DNA of 64,000 nt, from positions 1,674,001 to 1,738,000 of the forward strand of contig NZ_CP139976.1 in NCBI RefSeq assembly GCF_034424625.1, read 5' to 3'. This DNA is from Janthinobacterium lividum. GTDB lineage: Bacteria > Pseudomonadota > Gammaproteobacteria > Burkholderiales > Burkholderiaceae_D. Within the stretch, counting starts at the first letter, position 1. Every line of letters begins with the position of its first letter. The notes under the pieces are model-generated. The model saw only the letters and a list, made by a program, of their open reading frames with translations. It had not been told where the DNA came from and ran no database searches. Of this stretch, positions 1 through 8,036 are shown piece by piece. The translations under genes were made by a program, and so were the position numbers.

Positions 1-2
1 CG

Positions 3-242
3 CAGCAGGGCAAGCCGGTGCAGGCGGATGCGGACCGCGATTTCTTCACGGGTTATGGCGTCAGCTGGCGCAGCAAGGCACGCGAAGCGGCGGCGCGCCA
101 GCAAATCCTCACGGATGGCCATGCGCCGGCGCAATACCGGGCCGCCACCGTGCGCAACCTCGACGCCTGGTACCCGGCCTTCGACGTCCAGCCGGGGCAG
201 CAGCTGTATCTGGCGCCGGAACAGCGCGTGCGCGTCTGGTAG
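3..242 (+). CDS. M13-family metallopeptidase, C-terminal fragment
   Basis: Only the last 79 codons are inside the window; the gene enters from the left edge. The reading frame ends in a tail with the pattern DGHAPAQYRAATVRNLDAWY, then AFDVQPGQQLYLAPEQRVRVW-type residues. This is the conserved C-terminus of M13 (neprilysin/PepO-like) zinc endopeptidases, which in proteobacteria are normally secreted and about 680 residues long. The catalytic HExxH and downstream Glu would lie outside the window, so activity cannot be judged. The assignment rests on recognising the terminal motif. Confidence 0.8.
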   Translation, partial: QQGKPVQADADRDFFTGYGVSWRSKAREAAARQQILTDGHAPAQYRAATVRNLDAWYPAFDVQPGQQLYLAPEQRVRVW

Positions 243-311
243 GTTATAAAGCGGTGCCAGCGCGCAGTGCGCTGGCACCGTAAAATGGCGGCACATATCG
301 ACAGGACCGCC

Positions 312-953
312 ATGAAGCCAACCCCACCGCAAGACCCCATCCACGCCATCACCCATCGCACCCTGGCTCATTACGACGCCAGTGCCGAGCAGTTTTTCGA
401 AGGCACGCGCGACCACGACGTCAGCCAGAACATCGCCGCGCTGCTGGGGGCCATCGGCAAGCCGGCGCCCCTGGATATTCTCGACCTCGGTTGCGGCCCT
501 GGCCGCGACCTGAAGGCGTTCACGGCCATGGGCCACCATGCCACTGGCGTCGATGGCTGCCCCCGCTTCGTCGAGATGGCGCGCGCCTACAGCGGCTGCA
601 CCGTCTGGCAGCAGGATTTCGTCGACCTCGATCTGCCCGCCGCGCATTTCGACGGCGTGTTCGCCAATGCCGTGCTGTTCCACGTGCCCAGCGCCGCCTT
701 GCCCGGCGTGCTGCGGGCTTTGTACGCGTGCCTGAAGCCCGGTGGCGTGCTGTTCAGCTCGAACCCGCGCGGGCAGAACCAGGAAGGCTGGAATGGCGCG
801 CGCTATGGCAGCTATCACGACGAAGCGACGTGGGCCGCCTACGTGCAGGCGGCCGGTTTTATCTTGATCGAGCAGTACTATCGCCCCCCCGGCTTGCCGC
901 GCGACCAGCAGCCGTGGCTGGCGACGGTCTGGCGCAAGGGTGCGCAGGCGTAA
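312..953 (+). CDS. class I SAM-dependent methyltransferase
   Basis: A 213-residue protein with the SAM-binding motif I ILDLGCGPGRDLKAF near residues 55-69, an acidic post-I motif (GVDGCP), and a late LKPGGVLFSSNPRG segment. This is the usual order of a Rossmann-fold class I methyltransferase. The start is taken at ATG 312 because the upstream in-frame codons look like non-coding leader. The acceptor substrate cannot be told from the sequence; the compact size and lack of extra domains suggest a small-molecule methylase. It stands alone between the M13 peptidase and csbD. Confidence 0.8.
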   Translation: MKPTPPQDPIHAITHRTLAHYDASAEQFFEGTRDHDVSQNIAALLGAIGKPAPLDILDLGCGPGRDLKAFTAMGHHATGVDGCPRFVEMARAYSGCTVWQQDFVDLDLPAAHFDGVFANAVLFHVPSAALPGVLRALYACLKPGGVLFSSNPRGQNQEGWNGARYGSYHDEATWAAYVQAAGFILIEQYYRPPGLPRDQQPWLATVWRKGAQA

Positions 954-1108
954 TTGACGATGTCGGCGCTGTGTTAGGAACCGTACAGAGCCTTTGATCC
1001 CCACTGCGTACTATGGATACATCGACACGCAACAAGCAGCGTGTGAGCCGCAGTACCGGCCCTTGTCGGGCTGGACAACAGATGTACCAACTACAGTGAG
1101 GATCCATC

Positions 1109-1294
1109 ATGAACAAAGATCAAGTCGAAGGTAAACTGAAGGAAGTCGGCGGTAAAATCCAGGAAGCCGCTGGCAAAGTCGTCGGCAGCGAAGAACAGCA
1201 AGCCAAGGGCCTGGCAAACCAGGTCGAAGGCAAAGTGCAGAAGAAGGTTGGCGATGTGAAAGACGCGGTGGAAACCGTCACGCGCAAGCCATAA
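1109..1294 (+). CDS. CsbD family stress-associated protein
   Basis: A 61-residue, highly charged protein beginning MNKDQVEGKLKEVGGKIQEA and repeating the GK-x-Q/V-x-x motif (residues 8-20, 21-31, 39-52), which is the signature of CsbD-like proteins. Members are small, largely helical or disordered and stress-induced in many bacteria; their molecular role is unsettled. A GGAT-type ribosome site (GAGGATCC) sits 4-10 bases before ATG. The gene is monocistronic and is closed by a strong bidirectional hairpin at 1312-1349. Confidence 0.88.
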   Translation: MNKDQVEGKLKEVGGKIQEAAGKVVGSEEQQAKGLANQVEGKVQKKVGDVKDAVETVTRKP

Positions 1295-1311
1295 TTTTTG
1301 CTCCAGCATAA

Positions 1312-1349
1312 AAAAACCGCCGCCTGTCGCGAGACAGGCGGCGGTTTTT
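1312..1349. terminator. bidirectional intrinsic terminator
   Basis: Perfect inverted repeat: arm 1 at 1312-1328 (five A then CCGCCGCCTGTC), a four-base loop GCGA, arm 2 at 1333-1349 ending in five T. The A-run on the left and T-run on the right let it serve both csbD (plus strand) and the convergent S9 peptidase gene (minus strand). Confidence 0.93.
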
Positions 1350-1364
1350 ATTTGTGGGCGCGCT

Positions 1365-3572
1365 TTACTTCGCTACGCCCAGGTTCTGCTTGAAGAACAT
1401 CTCGATTTTCTTGTACACGTGGCGCTGGCCCGCGCGCGACGAGATGCCGTGCTTGGCGCCCGGATACGTCATCAGGTCGAACTGCACGCCGCGGTTCACC
1501 AGCGCGTCGATCAATCGCGTGCTGTTGCTGAACAGGACGTTGTCGTCGGCCATGCCGTGCACCAGCAGCAGCGGCGACTTCAGGCCGTCGAGGTGGGCGA
1601 ACACGGTACTGGCCTTGTAGCCATCGACGTTTTCCTTCGGCATGCCGAGGAATTGCTCCGTGTAGTGGGTGTCGTACAGCGACCAGTCGGTGACGGGCGC
1701 CACCGAGACGCCCATGGCGATCTTGTCGGAGGCCGCCGACAGCAGGCGCAGGGTCATGAAGCCGCCGTAGCTCCAGCCGAACACGCCGATGCGTTTTGCA
1801 TCGACGAAGCTTTGCTTGCCCAGCCAGTCGATGCCGACCAGCTGGTCCGCCACTTCGGCCGCGCCCAGGTTGTGGTAGATGGCGTCCGTGAATGCGCGCT
1901 CGCGGCGCGACGAACCGCGGTTATCGAGGCGGAAGACGACAAAGCCCTGCTGCGCCATGTACTGGTCGAAGTTGTTGCCCCAGCGGCGAGCCACGTGCTG
2001 CGAGTGCGGGCCGCCATACGTCGACAGGTAGACGGGGTAGCGTTTGGCAGCGTCGAAGTTCGACGGCTTGACGATGGAGTAATACAGCGTCTGGCCATCG
2101 TTGGCTTTCAGGGTGCCGTACTCCGTCGGCAGGTGGTCGGCCTTGTATTTCGCGTACGGGTGGCTGGCGTTCAGCGCGTTTTCTTCCAGCCAGCCCACCA
2201 TGGCGCCGTCCGGGCGGCGGATGCTTACTTGCGGCGGCGTGGCCGGGTCGGAATACGTGTCGACAAACACTTCGCCATTGCGCGAGAACGTCGTGTCGTG
2301 CCAGCCATCGGTTTTCGTCACGCGCTGCGGCTTGTCGGCCGTGCTGCCATCGAGGGCCAGCGCGTAGGTCTGCTTGTCGATCACCGCGTCGCGGTTCGAC
2401 GAGACGAACACCTTGCCCGTCTTCTGGTTCACGGCCAGCACGCTGTCGATGCCCCATGCGCCGGAAGTGACCGGGTGCAGCAGCTTGCCGCCCATGTCGT
2501 ACAGGTACAGATGGTTGCGGCCCGTGCGTTCGGACGACCAGAGGAAGGTGCCGTTCGACAGGAAGCGCAGGTCGTCATGGATGCTGACCCAGGTTGTCGA
2601 CGTTTCCGTCAGCAGGGTGCGCTGCGCCAACGTCGTGGCATCAACGGCGACCAGGTCGAGGGTCTTCTGGTCGCGCGACTGGCGCTGGTACACGAGCGAC
2701 TTGCTGTCCGCGCTCCAGTCGGCGCGCACCAGGTAGATGTCCGGGTTCGTGCCCAGGTCCACCTGGCGCTGCGCGCCCGTTTCCGGCGAGACGATCAGCA
2801 GTTGCACCAGCACGTTCGGGTCGCCGGCAGCCGGGTAGCGCTGCTCGACGACGTCGGTGCGGTCGGCGAAGATTTCAAAGCGGCGCACGACGGGCACCGG
2901 TGTTTCGTCATAGCGTTTATACGCGATGGCGGAATCGTCGGGGGCCCAGTAGTAGCCGGTGCGCTGGCCCATTTCTTCCTGCGCCACGAATTCGGCTTCG
3001 CCGTTGCGGATGGTGCCCTTGCCGTCCGTCGTCAGCTGGCGTTCCTTGTTTGTTTTGAGGTCGATGACATAGATGTTCTGGTCGCGCACGAACGACACAT
3101 AGCGGCCTTTCGGCGAGATTTTCGGGTCGAGCACGTTGCCCTTGGCGACCAGGCGCGCCTTGTCCGGGTGGGCCGCGTCGACCAGGTACAGATTGCCGGC
3201 CAGCGGCACCAGCAGCTGCTTGCCGTCCGGCGACCAGCTGTAGCTGAGAATGCCGTTCAGGCTGGCCGTGCGCTCGCGTTCGCGGCGCGCCTGCTCTTCG
3301 GGCGAAATCGTTTCATTCGGCACCAGCGCCTTCGAGTCGACCAGGCGGTGCGTGCTCTTGTCCTTCAGCTTGAATTCCCACAGGTCGAGCTGGAACTGGT
3401 TGTCGGCGCGGCCGCGCAGGAACGTGACGCGCTCGCCATCGGGCGAGACCTTCAGGTTGCGCACGCCGGGGCCGGCCAGCGCCGGATCGGCGTGGATGCG
3501 TTCCAGGGTCAGCTTTTCAGCCGATGCGGGAACGCTGGCCATCGCGGCCAGGAAACAAAGAATAAAACGCAT
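1365..3572 (-). CDS. secreted S9-family (DPP IV-like) prolyl oligopeptidase
   Basis: A 735-residue serine peptidase. Residues 1-18 form a signal peptide (MRFILCFLAAMASVPASA). The N-terminal half carries WD/beta-propeller-like repeats (SPDGERV, SWSPDGKQL, SPKGRYVSF, APDDSAIAY). The C-terminal alpha/beta-hydrolase has the nucleophile motif GWSYGGF with Ser601, the acid in HGMADDN (about Asp676) and His708 in AKHG. The order Ser-Asp-His and GWSYGG are typical of the DPP IV/acylaminoacyl-peptidase branch. The longer open frame up to 3737 is rejected because the signal peptide begins at 3572. Probably digests proline-containing peptides in the periplasm. Confidence 0.93.
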   Translation of the reverse strand: MRFILCFLAAMASVPASAEKLTLERIHADPALAGPGVRNLKVSPDGERVTFLRGRADNQFQLDLWEFKLKDKSTHRLVDSKALVPNETISPEEQARRERERTASLNGILSYSWSPDGKQLLVPLAGNLYLVDAAHPDKARLVAKGNVLDPKISPKGRYVSFVRDQNIYVIDLKTNKERQLTTDGKGTIRNGEAEFVAQEEMGQRTGYYWAPDDSAIAYKRYDETPVPVVRRFEIFADRTDVVEQRYPAAGDPNVLVQLLIVSPETGAQRQVDLGTNPDIYLVRADWSADSKSLVYQRQSRDQKTLDLVAVDATTLAQRTLLTETSTTWVSIHDDLRFLSNGTFLWSSERTGRNHLYLYDMGGKLLHPVTSGAWGIDSVLAVNQKTGKVFVSSNRDAVIDKQTYALALDGSTADKPQRVTKTDGWHDTTFSRNGEVFVDTYSDPATPPQVSIRRPDGAMVGWLEENALNASHPYAKYKADHLPTEYGTLKANDGQTLYYSIVKPSNFDAAKRYPVYLSTYGGPHSQHVARRWGNNFDQYMAQQGFVVFRLDNRGSSRRERAFTDAIYHNLGAAEVADQLVGIDWLGKQSFVDAKRIGVFGWSYGGFMTLRLLSAASDKIAMGVSVAPVTDWSLYDTHYTEQFLGMPKENVDGYKASTVFAHLDGLKSPLLLVHGMADDNVLFSNSTRLIDALVNRGVQFDLMTYPGAKHGISSRAGQRHVYKKIEMFFKQNLGVAK

Positions 3573-3760
3573 GGATGTCTCGGTAGTTGGAAGGGAAGGG
3601 CACTGCATGTTAAGGCGAGCTTGAGCGTTGCCTAAGCGTAAGACGATACCAGAGCGTGCCTGTTTATGCGATAGCTCCGGCCACGGAATAAGGCGTTCCT
3701 GGCCGTATTTCCTTCGATGGAAATATCCGATCGCCACTCATTCCATGGCGCTTTGCCTGG

Positions 3761-4600
3761 TCAGGCCAATATCGACCCTGCGACCACGGTCAGGCATGCG
3801 CCGCCTATCCAGGCGTGGCCATCGCGGAAGATCACGGACACGCGGCCGTCGCGCTGCAGGCACGTGCCCTGGCGGACCGTGTAGTCGGCGCCCGCCAGCA
3901 GATGCGCGATGCAGGCGTTGGCGCTGCCCGTGACGGGATCCTCGACCAGTGCGCCGTGCTCGCTGAGCAGCGCGCGCACTTCGTAGTCGGCCGGCCCGCC
4001 TGCGCCGTGCGGGCCGTACAGCGCCAGGCCGTCGGCGCCGGCGGCGGCCAGCAATGGCGTCAGCGCGGCGATGTCGGCGCGCACGGCCAGGCAGGCGGCG
4101 GCGCTGGCCAGCGGCACGCACAGCCAGCGGATGCCCATGTCGACGACGGTGGCGCCAGCGGCGGGTGTGCCGCCCAGCGCTGTTTGCAGCAGCGGCAGCA
4201 GCGCGGGATCGAGCGCGCGCGTGGTGCAGGGCGGCGCCTGGAACGCCAGCACGCCGCCGGCGCCGCGTTCTATCGGCACCAGGCCGACGCCGCATTCCTG
4301 CACGATGCGCGCGCCCTTGGGCTGCATGCCCGCATCGAGCAGGGCATGCGCCGTGCCCAGGGTCGGGTGGCCGGCGAACGGGAATTCCATCTCGGGCGAA
4401 AAGATCCGCACGCGGTAATCGGCGGCGGGATCGCGCGGCGCCAGCACGAAGGTGGTTTCCGACAGGCCCGTCCAGCGCGCGATCGCCTGCATCTGCGCGT
4501 CATCGAGGCCATTCGCGTCGAGCACTACGGCCAGCGGATTACCCAGGAAGGGCACTGTGCTGAAGACATCGACTTGCCTGAAGGGGCGTTGTTGCGGCAT
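3761..4600 (-). CDS. PhzF family isomerase/epimerase-like protein
   Basis: A 279-residue protein opening FRQVDVFSTVPFLGNPLAVVLDA, the hallmark start of the PhzF fold, with the conserved catalytic glutamate at Glu48 in GLSETTF, followed by the FPFAGHPTLGTAHAL motif and the C-terminal GSANACIAHLL segment. Family members isomerise or epimerise small metabolites (phenazine precursor, diaminopimelate-like fold). No phenazine genes are nearby, so the substrate is unknown. It ends 18 bases before the MATE exporter start region on the same strand and is probably co-transcribed behind it. Confidence 0.9.
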   Translation of the reverse strand: MPQQRPFRQVDVFSTVPFLGNPLAVVLDANGLDDAQMQAIARWTGLSETTFVLAPRDPAADYRVRIFSPEMEFPFAGHPTLGTAHALLDAGMQPKGARIVQECGVGLVPIERGAGGVLAFQAPPCTTRALDPALLPLLQTALGGTPAAGATVVDMGIRWLCVPLASAAACLAVRADIAALTPLLAAAGADGLALYGPHGAGGPADYEVRALLSEHGALVEDPVTGSANACIAHLLAGADYTVRQGTCLQRDGRVSVIFRDGHAWIGGACLTVVAGSILA

Positions 4601-4618
4601 GGTGGCTTCCTCGCTGGC

Positions 4619-6022
4619 TTATCGGGCTGTGCGCAGGCGCTGCAGCGACAGGCGGTTCAAATACCAGGTCAGCAGCACGGCCGCCACCGTCAGGCCCGTG
4701 ACGAGGCCGATCCAGAAACCGGCGGCGCCCATCGGCTCGGCCGGCGACCAGATGAAGCCTGACGGCGCGAGGCCCAGCACGTAGCCGATCGGCAGCGAGA
4801 AGCCCCAGAAGGCCAGCAGCTGGATCAGCATCGGCTGGCGCGTCACCTTGTAGCCGCGGATGGCGCAGGACGTCGCCACTTGCGTTGCGTCGGACAGCTG
4901 GAACAGGGCGGCAAACAGCAGCAGCTGCGCGCACAGGGCCTGCACCTGCGGGTCGGACGTGTAGGCTTGCGCGATCTGGTGGCGGAACACGGTGATCAGG
5001 GTGGCCGAGACGATGGCCGCCGTCAGCGACATGGCCACGCCCACCCAGGAAATGAAGCGGGCGCGGCGCAGATTGGCTTCGCCCACGGCGTGGCCCACGC
5101 GCGTGACCAGCGCGATGCCGAACGTGAGCGGCACCATGAAGACGACGGACGAGAAATTCAGGGCGATCTGGTGCGCCGACACCTGGATCACGCCGAAGCG
5201 CGCCACCAGCAGGCTGATGACGCCAAACGCACTCACCTCGGCAAAATAGGTCACGCCGATGGGCAGGCCCAGGCGCAGCATGGGGCCGATGGACGACAGC
5301 TGCGGCCCTTCCCAGTGCGTGAACGGATACGTGGCGCGGTAGGCGGGGGCGATCCTGATCCAGGCCAGCATGGCCAGCAGCATCATCCACACGCAGCAGG
5401 TGGTGGCCACGGCGCAGCCCACGCCGCCCATCTTCGGCATGCCCCAGTGGCCGTAGATCAGCAGATAGTTGACAAGGATATTCAAGCCCAGCGCGGCCAG
5501 CGCGATCACCATCACGGGCTTGGTCTGGTTGATGCTGGTACTGTAGCCGTACAGCGCGCGGTAGGCGGCGAACGGCGGCAGCGCGCAGCTGATGATGTGC
5601 ACGAACAGCTTGGCCTTGGCCGCCACGGCGGGTTCCAGCATCAGGTGGTCGAACACCAGCGCCGCCATGTTCGTCAGCAAACAAGCCACCAGGCCCACGA
5701 GCAGCGCCTTCCACAGCGACTGGCGCACGATGTGCGGCACCCGGTCGTGGCGCGCGGCGCCGATTTCATGCGCCACCAGGGTATTGATCGCCATCATGAT
5801 GCCGCTCACGGTGACGAGCACGATGGACCAGATGGCCGCGCCCAGCGACACGGCGGCCAGTTCCTCGGGATTCGTATGGCCCGTCATCGCCACGTCGGCC
5901 GCGCCCATGCCGACGGTGGCCAGCTGGCCGATCAGGATGGGCCAGGCCAGCTTCCACAGAGACGAGACTTCAGTGCGGATGGCGGGCAGGGTGAACGAGG
6001 TAGTGTGTGGCATGGGCGGCAA
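4619..6022 (-). CDS. MATE family multidrug efflux transporter (NorM-like)
   Basis: A 467-residue integral membrane protein with about twelve hydrophobic segments and MATE landmarks: WKLAWPILIGQLATVGMGAADVAMTGH near the N-terminus and the mirrored PIGVTYFAEVSAFGVISLLVARFG half at mid-protein. MATE pumps export cationic drugs and metabolites using Na+ or H+ gradients in the inner membrane. An in-frame ATG three codons in (6013) is an alternative start. The downstream PhzF gene follows by 18 bases, suggesting a two-gene unit. Confidence 0.93.
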   Translation of the reverse strand: MPPMPHTTSFTLPAIRTEVSSLWKLAWPILIGQLATVGMGAADVAMTGHTNPEELAAVSLGAAIWSIVLVTVSGIMMAINTLVAHEIGAARHDRVPHIVRQSLWKALLVGLVACLLTNMAALVFDHLMLEPAVAAKAKLFVHIISCALPPFAAYRALYGYSTSINQTKPVMVIALAALGLNILVNYLLIYGHWGMPKMGGVGCAVATTCCVWMMLLAMLAWIRIAPAYRATYPFTHWEGPQLSSIGPMLRLGLPIGVTYFAEVSAFGVISLLVARFGVIQVSAHQIALNFSSVVFMVPLTFGIALVTRVGHAVGEANLRRARFISWVGVAMSLTAAIVSATLITVFRHQIAQAYTSDPQVQALCAQLLLFAALFQLSDATQVATSCAIRGYKVTRQPMLIQLLAFWGFSLPIGYVLGLAPSGFIWSPAEPMGAAGFWIGLVTGLTVAAVLLTWYLNRLSLQRLRTAR

Positions 6023-6115
6023 GCTTGACTAAACACAAGATTCTACCGGCATTCGCCGTGCTTGTCCGCCGCCGCTCCCGGGAGATGCCCGGAGGGGCGC
6101 CGGGCGCGGTAATCA

Positions 6116-6124
6116 TTTGTTACA
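6116..6124 (+). promoter_or_regulatory. TTTGTTACA element before crystallin gene 1
   Basis: Nine-base element TTTGTTACA, 91 bases before ATG 6216, identical to elements at 6974, 7967 and 9109 before the other three crystallin genes. Read as an extended -10 it would be TGT-TACAGC, but no credible -35 lies 16-18 bases upstream here, so this copy could instead be a regulator half-site (GTTACA). A TAGACT hexamer sits at 6146-6151. Confidence 0.45.
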
Positions 6125-6215
6125 GCTAAGTGGGCCGGTCGCGGATAGACTGCGTGCTCTATTTGGCAAAATGACCAAATAGTCAACCGCAGTACCCTGA
6201 CTATGGAGTAAGACC

Positions 6216-6893
6216 ATGTTGAAGAAAGCCTTGAATTGCGCCCTGTTGCTGGGCGCCGCCATGACGGCCGAACTGGCCGGCGCCGGCGAACTGACCCTGT
6301 ATTCGCGCGACGATTATCACGGCCGCTCACAGACCGTGCGCGATGCCGTCGCCGACCTGGAAGACCTCCGTTTCAACGATACGACGCAAAGCATCCGCGT
6401 GCGCTCGGGCCGCTGGGAAGTATGCGAGGAAGCCGATTTCCGCGGCGCCTGCTTCCTGCTGGAGGCGGGCGAGTATCCCTCGCTCGATGGCCGCGCCAAC
6501 AAAATCACCTCGCTGCGCGAAGTGCGCGGCGGCTGGGGTGGTCATCCGGGCCGCGATCGCGACGGTGATCGTGACCGTGGACGCGACTGGGACGGCCGCC
6601 GGGACCGCGACCGTGAGCACGGCCATTTGCCAGGGCGCTCGCTGGGCGGCGAACTGACCTTCTATACGCGCGACGATTTCGCCGGCCGCAGTTTGACCGT
6701 GCGCAACGCCTCGGCCGATTTGCGCGAGCGCGATTTCAACGACACGGTGCAAAGCGTGCGCGTGCGCTCCGGCTATTGGGAAGTGTGCGAGGACGTGGAT
6801 TTCCGCGGCCGTTGCCGGACACTGGTCCCCGGTGAATACGCAAGCCTGGAACGCATGAGCAACCGCATCTCGTCGGTGCGCGAAGTGCGCTGA
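6216..6893 (+). CDS. secreted beta/gamma-crystallin protein 1 (two domains)
   Basis: A 225-residue protein: signal peptide to about residue 23, crystallin domain about 24-104, an Arg/Asp-rich linker (residues 110-140, repeats of DRDGDRD type), second crystallin domain about 147-225. Each domain has the pattern LYSRDDYHGRS / FNDT..SIRVRSG.WEVCE..DFRGAC..L..GEY..L, with a Cys pair likely to form a disulfide. The calcium-binding consensus (N/D)(N/D)xx(S/T)S is imperfect in both domains (NDTTQS, NDTVQS; second sites ANKITS, SNRISS), so calcium binding may be weak. First of four tandem paralogs. Role is probably extracellular or periplasmic structural/stress; not experimentally defined. Confidence 0.88.
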   Translation: MLKKALNCALLLGAAMTAELAGAGELTLYSRDDYHGRSQTVRDAVADLEDLRFNDTTQSIRVRSGRWEVCEEADFRGACFLLEAGEYPSLDGRANKITSLREVRGGWGGHPGRDRDGDRDRGRDWDGRRDRDREHGHLPGRSLGGELTFYTRDDFAGRSLTVRNASADLRERDFNDTVQSVRVRSGYWEVCEDVDFRGRCRTLVPGEYASLERMSNRISSVREVR

Positions 6894-6913
6894 CGCCAAG
6901 CGGGCAGGAGTGG

Positions 6914-6933
6914 CCGGTCCCTGCCGGGGCCGG
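6914..6933 (+). terminator. weak hairpin after crystallin gene 1
   Basis: CCGGTCCC at 6914-6921 pairs with GGGGCCGG at 6926-6933 (one G-T pair). It is followed by TTATTGCTTTT rather than a pure T-run. Likely a modest terminator between crystallin genes 1 and 2. Confidence 0.5.
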
Positions 6934-6973
6934 TTATTGCTTTTGGTAACAATTTATTGTGCTTTTCCCATAC

Positions 6974-6982
6974 TTTGTTACA
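6974..6982 (+). promoter_or_regulatory. TTTGTTACA element before crystallin gene 2
   Basis: TTTGTTACA followed by CC, 79 bases before ATG 7062. As an extended -10 it reads TGT-TACACC with a weak TTGTGC 16 bases upstream (6957-6962). A reverse-orientation GGTAACA lies at 6945-6951, so this promoter carries an inverted pair of the GTTAC core. Confidence 0.5.
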
Positions 6983-7061
6983 CCGTTTTTTCTACGGATG
7001 GCTACACTGACATCAGTTGTCATGTCGATCACTAAGCTTTGCCGCCACCGGAGACCGCCCC

Positions 7062-7934
7062 ATGAATCGCCCATTCGCCTTTGCACTGCTGTGCGCCAGC
7101 TCGCTGTTTGTCCATCTCGCGGCGCAGGCCGGCGAAATCCGCCTGTACACCGATGATAATTTCAAGGGACGCGTAGTCGTCTTGCGCGATACGACGGATG
7201 ACCTGTCGCGCGTCAGCTTCAATGACACCGTGTCGAGCATCCAGGTCGATGCGGGCAGCTGGGAAGTGTGCACGAACGCCGATTTCAAGGGCGATTGCAA
7301 GACGCTGGAACGGGGCGACTATCGCTCGCTGCCGGGCATGAACGACAAGATCTCGTCCGTGCGCGAAATCGGCGGCGGGCAGGGTAGCGGCGGCAGCGGT
7401 GGCCGCCGCGCGGCGCTGGAACTGTATGCCGACGGCGGCCAGCGCGGCGCCTCGGCCGGCGTGAATGCGGACCGCGACGACCTGGTCGACATCAGTTTCA
7501 ATGACCGCGCCAGCAGCGCGCGCATCGAGCATGGCTACTGGCAGCTGTGCAGCGATTCGAATTACCGTGGCAGCTGCCGCGTGTTCGGACCTGGCAGCCA
7601 CGATGACCTGGGCAGCCTGAACGGGCGCGTATCGTCGGCGCGCCTGGTCGATCCGCGCGAAGAGAACCGGCCGCAAAACGACGAAGGCCTGGTGGTGCTG
7701 TACGGCCGCGCATTCCTGAAGGGCCCGGGGCTGCAGGTGAACCGCGACGTCAGCGACCTGGTGCGCCTGAATTTCAACGACCAGGCCGGCTCCATGACCA
7801 TCAACGAAGGCACCTGGGAAGTGTGCACGGACTCGCAGTTCAACGGCACCTGCGAGCGCATGGGCCCGGGCAAGTATGAAACCCTGGGCACGACGCTGGA
7901 CAAGCGCATTTCCTCGCTGCGCCGCCTGTATTGA
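7062..7934 (+). CDS. secreted beta/gamma-crystallin protein 2 (three domains)
   Basis: A 290-residue protein with signal peptide (residues 1-23, ending HLAAQA) and three crystallin domains at about 24-103, 120-198 and 212-290, joined by a Gly/Ser linker (GGGQGSGGSGG) and an Arg/Asn/Gln linker. Domain 1 keeps both canonical calcium motifs (NDTVSS and NDKISS). Domain 2 keeps the first (NDRASS) with NGRVSS as second; domain 3 has NDQAGS and DKRISS. ATG 7062 is chosen since the signal peptide begins there; the longer frame from 7017 lacks a ribosome site. Second of four tandem paralogs. Confidence 0.88.
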   Translation: MNRPFAFALLCASSLFVHLAAQAGEIRLYTDDNFKGRVVVLRDTTDDLSRVSFNDTVSSIQVDAGSWEVCTNADFKGDCKTLERGDYRSLPGMNDKISSVREIGGGQGSGGSGGRRAALELYADGGQRGASAGVNADRDDLVDISFNDRASSARIEHGYWQLCSDSNYRGSCRVFGPGSHDDLGSLNGRVSSARLVDPREENRPQNDEGLVVLYGRAFLKGPGLQVNRDVSDLVRLNFNDQAGSMTINEGTWEVCTDSQFNGTCERMGPGKYETLGTTLDKRISSLRRLY

Positions 7935-7949
7935 GCGTGTGATCGAGTT

Positions 7950-7978
7950 TTGCCCGTGGCCTTGTATTTGTTACACTA
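7950..7978 (+). promoter_or_regulatory. sigma70-type promoter of crystallin gene 3
   Basis: -35 TTGCCC at 7950-7955, a 17-base spacer, and an extended -10 TGT-TACACT with TACACT at 7973-7978 that overlaps the shared TTTGTTACA element (7967-7975). A perfect palindrome, CCTGGCGC-AA-GCGCCAGG at 7983-8000, begins around the expected start site; it could be an operator or a hairpin at the 5' end of the transcript. Confidence 0.6.
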
Positions 7979-8036
7979 GCATCCTGGCGCAAGCGCCAGG
8001 CAAATCATCACCAAAGAATGAAGAATGGAGTTAATC

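Noticed and set aside
1419..3635. Plus-strand frame of 738 codons opposite the S9 peptidase
   Set aside because: Shadow of the peptidase gene, which has signal peptide, propeller and catalytic motifs.
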